Assembly (NCBI GenBank): GCA_902496505.1
Contig: CABVBB010000050.1
Location: forward strand, 1 to 9,115
DNA: 9,115 bases
Direction: 5' to 3'
DNA from: an uncultured Peptococcaceae bacterium
GTDB lineage: Bacteria > Bacillota > Peptococcia > Peptococcales > Peptococcaceae
The notes under the pieces are model-generated. The model was not told the origin of the DNA and ran no database searches. It saw only the letters and a list, made by a program, of their open reading frames with translations. Both the position numbers and the translations under genes were made by a program. Positions 1 through 6,442 of the stretch are shown piece by piece (position 1 is the stretch's first letter; every line of letters starts with the position of its first letter).

Positions 1-18
1 ACGCTTTTTAAGCAGGCC

Positions 19-62
19 AAAAAGGGCCGCTAAGCTTTATGCGAAGCTTAGCGGCCCTTTTT
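19..62 (-). terminator. Intrinsic terminator of the DASS permease gene
   Basis: A perfect 19-bp inverted repeat (19-37 pairing with 44-62) encloses a 6-base loop. It is GC-rich in the middle and has A5/T5 ends, so it can act as a Rho-independent terminator on either strand. It starts 11 bases after the TAG stop of the minus-strand permease gene, which is its most likely user. Because it is symmetric, it may also stop transcripts arriving from the left of the window. Confidence 0.93.
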
Positions 63-72
63 CAGATGGTAT

Positions 73-1452
73 CTAAATGCGAATGTAGCCCAAGAGTCCC
101 CAATAAGGCATTGCGATCAGCAGGATGAAGAGCAGATTGACCGCCATACGCACGCCGAAGACCTTCATCAGGTTCTTCATGCTGATCATGCCATAGCTGA
201 ACATGAGCAGCACCAGCGCGTATTCATAGGGGAAAATGACCTGGTTGAGTCCCTGTAAAAAGGTGAAGATCACGGTGATGGGGTTGACGCCCAGCTTGAG
301 CGACAGCTCGATCATCGGCACGGACAGACTGGCCACTGCTGCCAGCGGTGTCAGGAGGAAATTGATCACTACTGCGATCAGCCATACCGAAAAATAGGTG
401 AAGACCGTGCCGCCGGCAGACATGATAGGGAAGACTGCATCGGCCACCCATTGACCGGCGCCGACCTTGGTCGCCACCGTACCGATAGCCATGGTGGAGG
501 TGACAAAGATGAGCATGCTGTAATTGACCTGCTTCAGCGTACTTTCATCCGCCAGTTCGACTCCCGGCAAGAAGCAGACGCAGGCCGCGAACAGGAAGAT
601 CCACTGCGGGGCCAGACTGCCCTGGATCAAAAGGCCGAAGATCAAGAGGAAAATGACGGCCATTTTCTTTTCATCCCGACTCCATTTGCCCAGCGCATTA
701 TACGCATCGACAAAATACGTTTTGGCCTGGATCTCGCTGTCCGGCTTGAGCATGACCAACAGGATGAACACCTGGATCACGCCCCAGATGATGAAGATGG
801 GCACGTTGAGCTTAGCATATTCCAGCCAGGTGAAGCCATAGCCGTACTCTTTCAGCATTTCCTGGGTCATAATGATGGTGTCCGAGCCTGTCATGTACAT
901 AAAGGCTACGGCAATAGCAGCAAAGAAGCCGCACATCATGATGGCGGAAGCGGCGTTGGAATGGGGTTTCAGATCCAGCGCCTTGCAGATGCCGTAGGTC
1001 AGCGCACAGTACAAGGCCACGCGGCCGGAATTGCTGGGCACTAAGAGCGCAATGAGCATGCCGGAAAATAAAATGCCGAACAAGATGCCTTTGTAGCTGC
1101 CGCCAGCCTTGATGATGCACCAATAGGCCACGCGCTTCATCAAGCCTGTTTTTTCAAACACTGCCGAAATGATGTAGCCGCCGATCAAGAGCCACGGAAT
1201 AGCCTGCGACCACGGGCTATAGACTTCTGCCGGTTTGGCCAGCCCCAGCAGGATATACGCCGGCGGCAGAATGAGTGACGGTACGATCAGATGTACCGGC
1301 TCTGTCGCCCACAAAAGGATCGCACAGATGGTCACCGCCAAAAACAAACGGATCTCCCCTGTAAACATCTCTGATGTCGGCAGCAGTAATATACACAGCG
1401 GCACCCCGAGGGCCGCCAGCCAAGACACTATTTTTTTCGTATCCATTGCCAT
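73..1452 (-). CDS. SLC13/DASS-family anion (probably dicarboxylate) permease
   Basis: This 459-residue inner-membrane protein has about a dozen hydrophobic segments and no soluble domain. It resembles the divalent anion:Na+ symporter (CitT/SLC13-like) family, usual length 450-500. An early 'WATEP' stretch lies near residues 48-52. A 'PSNSGR' stretch at 139-144 corresponds to the first SNT-type hairpin motif that binds Na+ and substrate carboxylates, and 'LLTPLAAVASLS' near 366-377 falls in the matching part of the second half-repeat. The family usually imports or exchanges di- or tricarboxylates, but sulfate and other anions are possible, so the substrate is not called. The start at 1452 (Met-Ala-Met-Asp) is chosen because a GGGGG(A) ribosome-binding site lies 7 bases upstream; a longer in-frame extension to 1557 has no such site and contains charged, non-conserved sequence. 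The gene follows a LysR gene in the same direction after 136 bases and ends at a strong terminator. The stop codon is TAG. Confidence 0.88.
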   Translation of the reverse strand: MAMDTKKIVSWLAALGVPLCILLLPTSEMFTGEIRLFLAVTICAILLWATEPVHLIVPSLILPPAYILLGLAKPAEVYSPWSQAIPWLLIGGYIISAVFEKTGLMKRVAYWCIIKAGGSYKGILFGILFSGMLIALLVPSNSGRVALYCALTYGICKALDLKPHSNAASAIMMCGFFAAIAVAFMYMTGSDTIIMTQEMLKEYGYGFTWLEYAKLNVPIFIIWGVIQVFILLVMLKPDSEIQAKTYFVDAYNALGKWSRDEKKMAVIFLLIFGLLIQGSLAPQWIFLFAACVCFLPGVELADESTLKQVNYSMLIFVTSTMAIGTVATKVGAGQWVADAVFPIMSAGGTVFTYFSVWLIAVVINFLLTPLAAVASLSVPMIELSLKLGVNPITVIFTFLQGLNQVIFPYEYALVLLMFSYGMISMKNLMKVFGVRMAVNLLFILLIAMPYWGLLGYIRI

Positions 1453-1515
1453 TTCTAATCCCCCATTTTCTCTGTGATTTGGATAAATGATCATGATAGC
1501 TTCTATCTTTTCTTT

Positions 1516-1545
1516 ATCATAACGGATATGATTTGATCCGGCCAA
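1516..1545 (-). promoter_or_regulatory. Candidate promoter and overlapping dyad upstream of the DASS permease
   Basis: Read on the minus strand, TTGGCC (1540-1545) and TATGAT (1516-1521) are separated by 18 bases, giving a plausible sigma-70 promoter about 60 bases before the permease start. The -10 box is one arm of a perfect dyad, ATCATA-N5-TATGAT (1516-1532), the size of a LysR-type operator, though it does not fit the T-N11-A consensus exactly. A second small dyad (GATAG-N3-CTATC, 1495-1507) follows. The rest of the 136-base gap holds only a weak hairpin (1563-1568 with 1578-1583) without a T-run. No clear terminator therefore separates the LysR gene from the permease, and some read-through is likely. 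Confidence 0.4.
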
Positions 1546-1588
1546 CAGTTTTCGCAAGTTAGCTTACACGCTTAGGCTGTAAGTCAGA

Positions 1589-2521
1589 TCACAAGCTTGC
1601 AATAAAACTCTCCACACTGGCGGCAAATGCCTTAAGGAGTGGATCAGACGCCTTCTCTGCGCGCATCAAAAGGAGATATACGAGACGATCGTCTTCATGA
1701 TGCAGCGGCAAAAAGGCAATGTCCTGCCGCTCCAGCTTGGAATAATTGAGCCTGGCATCCAGTCCATTGGAAAGCCCAAAGCCTAAGCCCTGCCGGATGG
1801 TCTTTTTGAACAGATCGATGCTGGTTGTGGCCAAAAGCTGCTTAGGCATGCCTGTGCGGGCAAAGAGCAGCTCATTGACCGGCGGCTGATAGCCATAATT
1901 GATCTGCGGCACCCGCAAAAGATCCTAAGGCTCCAGATAATCCCGCTGCGCTAAGGACAATGACTTGCTCAGACAGATCAGGATATTATCCTCATACAGC
2001 TTTTTCACCGCCAACTCCTGGAGCATCGCCTGATAATCCGCCGGTTCGCTGATAGTTTTCGGCGCGATGCCCACCAGCCCGATGTCGGCTTCCTTCTGAT
2101 ACACTGCCCGCGTCACCTGATAGGCTCCGATGCTGTCGATATTGAGCGATACATTAGGATAACGTTTGGCAAACCGGCTGAGCACCGAGGGAATGATACT
2201 GCTCATGGCCTGAAAATTGCCCTTGATGACCAGCTCACCGGTCAGTTCCTCCCGTCTGCTCTCCGCAAGCTCTACCAATTCTTCCTGGATCGCCTGCATC
2301 AAATTGACGATGAGCTGCCCCTTCTCCACCACCACCTTACCTGCTTCGGTCAAAGATACGCCCGTATACGTCCGATCCAGCAGCTTGCAGCCCAGCTCCG
2401 TCTCCATAGACTGGATCGCTCGGCTCATGCTCTGCTGCGAAATATAAAATCGCTCCGCCGAATAATTGATGGACTGGGTATGGGCTATATCGATCAAATA
2501 CTCCAAATTGTGGATCTTCAT
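1589..2521 (-). pseudogene. LysR-type transcriptional regulator, interrupted by an in-frame TAG
   Basis: Read through, this would be a 310-codon LysR-type regulator, the normal family length. The N-terminal winged helix-turn-helix (residues about 1-60) is intact, with the typical 'SAERFYISQQSMSRAIQSME' recognition region and 'LGCKLLDRT'. A linker helix follows at about 65-90, and the effector-binding domain begins near residue 96. Codon 199 is TAG (1925-1927). The same reading frame continues for another 111 codons, with recognisable C-terminal LysR sequence, to TGA at 1589-1591, so this is a nonsense change and not a frameshift. The start at 2521 has an excellent AAGGAGG site 7 bases upstream. 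The likely product is a 198-residue protein with the DNA-binding domain but without most of the second half of the sensing domain. It sits between two SLC13-type permease genes and probably once controlled the downstream one. A sequencing error or strain-specific mutation is possible. Confidence 0.85.
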
Positions 2522-2542
2522 CTTTCCACCTCCTTCTCGGAC

Positions 2543-2571
2543 AGAATAGCACGAAATGCCCCTGTAGACAA
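2543..2571 (-). promoter_or_regulatory. Promoter of the interrupted LysR gene
   Basis: On the minus strand TTGTCT (2566-2571) and TATTCT (2543-2548) are 17 bases apart, with a TG dinucleotide just before the -10. Transcription would begin near 2536, right at the AAGGAGG ribosome-binding site (about 2529-2535), giving a very short leader of about 15 bases before the start codon. It lies downstream of the terminator at 2603-2638, so the regulator has its own transcription unit. Confidence 0.6.
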
Positions 2572-2602
2572 TCGCCAGTTCCTTTCCAGGCCGCCGGCAC
2601 GC

Positions 2603-2638
2603 CAAAAGCGGGCCTCAGGAAAATTCCCAAGACCCGCT
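2603..2638 (-). terminator. Intrinsic terminator of the phosphodiesterase-permease unit
   Basis: Read on the minus strand, 2638-2624 pairs with 2621-2607 in a 15-bp stem with a 2-base loop and is followed by TTTT. Three of the pairs are G-U, and they pair this way only in the minus-strand RNA. That fixes the orientation as the end of the permease transcript (stop at 2662) and not the reverse. Confidence 0.85.
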
Positions 2639-2661
2639 CTGCTGCCAAAGATACTTTTTCT

Positions 2662-4134
2662 TTAGAAAAGCAAGGTGCCCAGTGGATAGACCACTGCCAA
2701 CAGCAAGACCAGCACCAATATGAAAAATACCGAGCCATAAAGGTAAGCCTGCTTATTGGTGATCCACTCCGTATTGCCGAAGACCATGACTGCCTGAGCA
2801 GAGGCGGCCGGCGTCATGAAAGCCGTCTGCATCATCATCGCAAAGATCAGAGCAAAGAGCGCCGGATGGATGCCGAAGCTCATGGCCAAGTTGGCCAGTG
2901 TAGGCATGAACGCGATGATGAGGACCATATTGTGCACCACCTGCGTGGTCAGACCAAAAAGGATCAGGACTGCGGCCAGATAAGCAAACGGTGACAAGCC
3001 CGCGACCAGCGGCCCCAAGATACCCAGCACTGTAGCAACGATGCCTGTATCGGCTGATTCCATCGCTGCGCACAACGGCATGGTCGCTGCCAGCAAAACG
3101 ATCAGATCCCAGCCTACCCCTTGGTAGACCATTTTGCCGAACTCAAACGCTTGGTCATCGCGCTTGAAGATGCAGGCCAAGCACACACAGACGATAGCCG
3201 CGCCTAGGCCGCCGTAATTGCTGAGCAGCACTTTGAGGGCATTGCCTGCCGGCAGGAAGGTCGGGGTGATGACGATCGCAATAAAGGTCAGCAGAACGAT
3301 GATGCCGAATTTCTGCTGGCTGTTGATCTTCTGCTGACGCAGCTCCGCATAGCGGTCGCCTGCTGCTCTTAAAGGCTCGACATTGAGCCGGAGGATGTAT
3401 TTACCGACCAAAACATAGCCAGTGATCATCGCCAGCATAAAGATCGGCCCAATGACGATCCACGCCCCGTAAGGAACTGTGATCCCCGGCACAGCTACCG
3501 CTGCAAAGCCCAGGATCAGCGCGGTCATCGGCAAAAACGGCATAACGAAGACACTCAAGGTGGAGATGAAGACGATACCGCCGATCATATAGCCGACATA
3601 ACCGTCGCCTTTCTTAAAGCCCAGATCGTCAAACAAACGATACATAGCGTACCAAAGGATGACGATGCCGCCGTACATATTGATCACACCAGAGACTAAG
3701 ATCGTGCCTAGAAAAAAGATCCAGGTGAATACCCAAGGCCGTCCCGTACAGATCTTGCGGCTCATGAACCAATTGGTCAGATAAGCGGTCAGACCGCATT
3801 GATCCAATATTTTCGCAAAAACGAACATAAAAAAAATCGTCAGCACGGAGCTGTCCCCAAAGCCTGCTGAAAAAACGCCGGTGATCGTGGAATAACTGGT
3901 CATGCCTAAAGCAAGCATAATAAATAATGAGGGCCAAATAAAACCGATGAAGATCCAGCCATAGAGCGCGCCAACAAAAATGCCCAAAACATCCATACCC
4001 AATTCTGTAATGGAGCCTGTCTGCGGCGGCGGCAGCATGCCGATGCCAAACGTTAAAGCAAACATGATGAGGTTATGCAGCAAAAATAGCATGTTCTTTT
4101 TCGAATTTTTAGATTCCGCTACGAATGTACTCAT
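2662..4134 (-). CDS. SLC13-like permease, divergent, second gene of the phosphodiesterase operon
   Basis: This 490-residue polytopic membrane protein has roughly 11-13 hydrophobic segments and a short hydrophilic N-terminus. Its length, its two internal halves and the end motif 'FMTPAASAQAVMVFGN' (439-453) fit the SLC13/ArsB-NhaD (ion transporter) superfamily. Where typical SLC13 members carry SNT tripeptides in the two re-entrant hairpins, this protein shows 'SGVINMYGG' (148-156) and 'TQVVHNMVL' (397-405). Ion coupling or substrate may therefore differ from classic dicarboxylate carriers. It does not look like a close duplicate of the permease at 73-1452. The start at 4134 has GGAGG 8 bases upstream, within a tandem GGAGGAGG. 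The gene follows the phosphodiesterase by 72 bases with no visible promoter in between and ends at a terminator, so the two are probably co-transcribed. By inference it moves the enzyme's substrate or product; the compound itself is unknown. Confidence 0.82.
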   Translation of the reverse strand: MSTFVAESKNSKKNMLFLLHNLIMFALTFGIGMLPPPQTGSITELGMDVLGIFVGALYGWIFIGFIWPSLFIMLALGMTSYSTITGVFSAGFGDSSVLTIFFMFVFAKILDQCGLTAYLTNWFMSRKICTGRPWVFTWIFFLGTILVSGVINMYGGIVILWYAMYRLFDDLGFKKGDGYVGYMIGGIVFISTLSVFVMPFLPMTALILGFAAVAVPGITVPYGAWIVIGPIFMLAMITGYVLVGKYILRLNVEPLRAAGDRYAELRQQKINSQQKFGIIVLLTFIAIVITPTFLPAGNALKVLLSNYGGLGAAIVCVCLACIFKRDDQAFEFGKMVYQGVGWDLIVLLAATMPLCAAMESADTGIVATVLGILGPLVAGLSPFAYLAAVLILFGLTTQVVHNMVLIIAFMPTLANLAMSFGIHPALFALIFAMMMQTAFMTPAASAQAVMVFGNTEWITNKQAYLYGSVFFILVLVLLLAVVYPLGTLLF

Positions 4135-4162
4135 TTGTCATTCCTCCTCCTATCAAAAATGT

Positions 4163-4196
4163 TGTATCCGCTGGCTGGAACACGCCAGCGGATACA
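4163..4196 (-). promoter_or_regulatory. Intercistronic hairpin, possible attenuator or leaky terminator
   Basis: A perfect 13-bp inverted repeat (4163-4175 with 4184-4196) with an 8-base loop fills the gap between the phosphodiesterase stop and the permease start. On the minus-strand transcript it is followed, after three bases, by five U residues, and then directly by the permease ribosome-binding site. This resembles an intrinsic terminator with a gap before the U-run. It could reduce read-through into the permease, or stabilise the 3' end of the phosphodiesterase message. Confidence 0.65.
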
Positions 4197-4206
4197 CGTC
4201 AAATGT

Positions 4207-6282
4207 TTACGAGATCACATAGGTGCCGCTTTCTAAGATCTGATAGACTGGTGCGCCTTCACACTGTGCAGGGATCGGGATACCCATCATCGCTGCAACG
4301 GTAGGTGCGACGTCGACCTCTCTGATGACGCGGCTGGTCACACAGCCTTTTTTAACCCCTGGTCCGCAGGCGATAAAGATCGGCGAGACGGAGGTGCCAA
4401 AGTAGCCTTCTGTCGTTGAGAGCGCATCACCATGCAGACGATTGAAGCCTTCCTCTAGGAAGTAAATGATATCGCCGCATTCAGGACCACTCATACCCAG
4501 AAGCGCTGCGTCTTTGTTTCTGAGGGCCACATTGACGATGCGCTTGCCGTCCATGCGGTAAGCGTACAGATCGTCGATGATTTTCCGCTCTAATTCATAT
4601 TGATCTGCCGGATCGACGATGCCGTACGGATTGCGGCCTTTGAGGTTGATATAGATATGGTTGCCGCGCGGAGCAACAGCAGTGGTCTTTTCCCAATCGA
4701 TCTCGCGGATCTCCTGACCCTGCTCATCCTTTTTCAGGACCGTATAGCCCAGATCCTTGAGCACGCCTACATTCATGACGAAGCCTTCGCCCAAAAACGG
4801 CAGTTCATCTTCTTCACTGCACAATAAACCATGGTCAGAGGTGACGATGATATCCCAGCCTTTTTCGGTCAAAGGCAGGAACTGCTCCACATATTCATCC
4901 GCCTGGCGGTATATCTCTTCGATAAAACCCTGGTAAACTTTTTCGTCATTATAGCCGTATTTCGCTCTGGTCTTGGCCCAGCGCCAAGCCGGATGGCCCA
5001 AATGGTCGCAGCTGTGGATATGGGTAAAGACCGCGTCGTATTGATTCTGCTCGATGAGACCTAAGAGCGTCTTGGCCTGCCAGCGGGTGAATATCTCCCA
5101 GGAGGGCAGCACTCTGCGGCTGATCATTTCCGGATAGCCGCCGCCATTGGGGATGGCATAAGGAATGTAACCGGCAATATCGATAGACTGCTGATACAGT
5201 GACTGCGGCAGCCAGTTGCTGTCCTTGCGGGCAGTCTCGATATCCAGCGCTGTACCGGCAGAAACGACGATGCTTTCACCGTTTGGATCCATTTTGATGA
5301 TGGTAAAATGCCGGGTAGCTTTGACCTTTTGGCCGCCCAGATTGATCTCGGTGACAACTAAGGGATGATATTCCCCGTCTTGGATGGTCACGAAGGGCTG
5401 AGCTTCTTTTTTGTTCTTGTACACTTCCACATGATCATACTGCCCCTCTGCATTCTTTAAGAGCAGGGCTGGGAAGCGATCAATGCCTTTGGTCACGACA
5501 AAATAGAATTCCTTGGCGCCTTCCGGCAGTTCACGATCCCAATTCTTGGGCGCGATGATCGGTGAATTGAAGGTCTGCATGGATTTATCAGTCTCCAGCC
5601 CTTCTTCACCTTCCTCATGGTCAAATAACAGCCACGCTTTTGGGGCAATGCCCGTCTTGACGCTGCCGTCGCCGTCTCCCGAAGCACCGCCTGCGCCCAG
5701 TTCATTGAAGCTCTCCGTATAGTTGCCAGCACTTTCTTTCATATCCTCTGTAGCGATGCAGCCTGCGCCGCCTTTGAGCTCGATATGATCCCGCTTGCTG
5801 ACTTCGCTGACTGCTGTGGAAGCGTAGGTGATGTGCTCATCCTCCAGTACAGCAGAGGTGTGATTCGGTCCCAAGGGCGCCAAACCGCCGACGATATGCA
5901 GATTCGGGCTGTCGATGCGGGCTGGCCAGCAGCAGGGCCAAGTCCAGACGAGCGCTTTTTTGCCAGCCTTGACCGCCGTCTCCCAGATCTGTTCCGCTTT
6001 GATGATGGAGGTATCAAAGGTATAGATGAATCGGTCCAGTTCGGTCGGATGAGAGTTCCAGTAACAGGTGATGCCGTGGGTGTTGGGATAAGCGCCAGTG
6101 GCTAAGGTCGTCCACATGGGCGGAGTGATGGTCGGTACGCCGCCCAAAAGCACCAGATCTTCGCGGGCACTGCCCTTTTCGATCATCTCCTTGATGTGCG
6201 GCAGCTTGCCTTCATCCACCATTCTCTTGGTGATCTTGGGATCCATGCCGTCGATGCCTAAAACTAATACTTTGTTTTCCAT
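4207..6282 (-). CDS. Alkaline-phosphatase-superfamily phosphodiesterase (type I phosphodiesterase/nucleotide pyrophosphatase-like)
   Basis: This 691-residue protein has all the metal and nucleophile positions of the nucleotide pyrophosphatase/phosphodiesterase branch. Visible are Asp11 in 'GIDGMD', the likely nucleophile Thr53 in 'PTITPPMWTTLATG' followed by 'PNTHGI', Asp426 and His430 in 'CDHLGH', Asp483-His484 in 'TSDHG', and His617 in 'RLHGD' as the probable last zinc ligand. Such enzymes use two zinc ions to hydrolyse phosphodiesters, phosphomonoesters or phosphonates; which one cannot be told here. There is no signal peptide or membrane segment, so it is probably cytosolic. A large insert (about residues 150-370, with an Asp/Gly-rich stretch near 196-207) separates the nucleophile region from the second metal motif and makes it longer than the minimal family. 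The start at 6282 has GGAGG 8 bases upstream; an 18-codon extension lacks a ribosome-binding site. It is probably the first gene of an operon with the SLC13-like permease, divergent from an intact LysR gene that may regulate it. Confidence 0.87.
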   Translation of the reverse strand: MENKVLVLGIDGMDPKITKRMVDEGKLPHIKEMIEKGSAREDLVLLGGVPTITPPMWTTLATGAYPNTHGITCYWNSHPTELDRFIYTFDTSIIKAEQIWETAVKAGKKALVWTWPCCWPARIDSPNLHIVGGLAPLGPNHTSAVLEDEHITYASTAVSEVSKRDHIELKGGAGCIATEDMKESAGNYTESFNELGAGGASGDGDGSVKTGIAPKAWLLFDHEEGEEGLETDKSMQTFNSPIIAPKNWDRELPEGAKEFYFVVTKGIDRFPALLLKNAEGQYDHVEVYKNKKEAQPFVTIQDGEYHPLVVTEINLGGQKVKATRHFTIIKMDPNGESIVVSAGTALDIETARKDSNWLPQSLYQQSIDIAGYIPYAIPNGGGYPEMISRRVLPSWEIFTRWQAKTLLGLIEQNQYDAVFTHIHSCDHLGHPAWRWAKTRAKYGYNDEKVYQGFIEEIYRQADEYVEQFLPLTEKGWDIIVTSDHGLLCSEEDELPFLGEGFVMNVGVLKDLGYTVLKKDEQGQEIREIDWEKTTAVAPRGNHIYINLKGRNPYGIVDPADQYELERKIIDDLYAYRMDGKRIVNVALRNKDAALLGMSGPECGDIIYFLEEGFNRLHGDALSTTEGYFGTSVSPIFIACGPGVKKGCVTSRVIREVDVAPTVAAMMGIPIPAQCEGAPVYQILESGTYVIS

Positions 6283-6351
6283 AAATATTGCCTCCTTTTT
6301 CTGCCCAAGCTGTTTACATACATAATATAATCTCATTTTGTATATTTGCCT

Positions 6352-6379
6352 AGAATAAGTTCGCTGCTATTTCAGCCAA
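6352..6379 (-). promoter_or_regulatory. Candidate promoter of the phosphodiesterase operon
   Basis: On the minus strand TTGGCT (6374-6379) and TATTCT (6352-6357) are separated by 16 bases, placing a start near 6345 and a leader of about 60 bases. A second AT-rich -10-like stretch (about 6322-6330) lies closer to the gene but lacks a good -35. The weak match fits a promoter needing an activator such as the divergent LysR protein. Confidence 0.4.
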
Positions 6380-6384
6380 AGTAT

Positions 6385-6423
6385 CAACCTGTAGTTGCTG
6401 CCAAATACGAAATATGTCATAAT
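6385..6423 (+). promoter_or_regulatory. Candidate LysR promoter with overlapping operator-like dyad
   Basis: TTGCTG (6395-6400) and CATAAT (6418-6423) are 17 bases apart, upstream of the intact LysR gene. The predicted start lies on the GGGAGG ribosome-binding site, giving a very short leader. A small dyad, CAAC-N5-GTTG (6385-6397), overlaps the -35 box and lies just behind the -35 box of the opposite promoter. That is where a LysR-type protein would bind to repress itself and activate its divergent target. The dyad is short, so this is suggestive only. Confidence 0.35.
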
Positions 6424-6442
6424 GAGCTGGGAGGCGAGACTC

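Noticed and set aside
451..1044. A 197-codon open frame on the plus strand opposite the DASS permease
   Set aside because: It lies wholly antisense to a well-supported membrane-protein gene, has a biased His/Asp/Gln-rich composition typical of an antisense shadow, and has no ribosome-binding site or recognisable domain.
1563..1583. Hairpin after the interrupted LysR gene as a terminator
   Set aside because: The stem is only 6 bp around a 9-base loop and no T-run follows on the minus strand.
1589..1918. The C-terminal LysR fragment as an independent gene starting at TTG
   Set aside because: It is in the same frame as the upstream part, has only a poor AGGA placed too close to the TTG, and represents half of an effector-binding domain.
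1925..1927. TAG read as an amino acid (for example pyrrolysine or an altered code) in the LysR gene
   Set aside because: The permease at 73-1452 ends in TAG directly followed by a terminator, LysR proteins have no special residue here, and no recoding machinery is visible in the window.
5917..5931. A Cys-Trp-Pro-Ala-Arg sequence (residues 118-122) in the phosphodiesterase, matching the C-x-P-x-R formylglycine motif of sulfatases
   Set aside because: The downstream Thr-Gly part of the sulfatase signature is missing, the site is about 65 residues after the true nucleophile region, and similar Trp-Pro stretches are usual at this place in nucleotide pyrophosphatase-like proteins.
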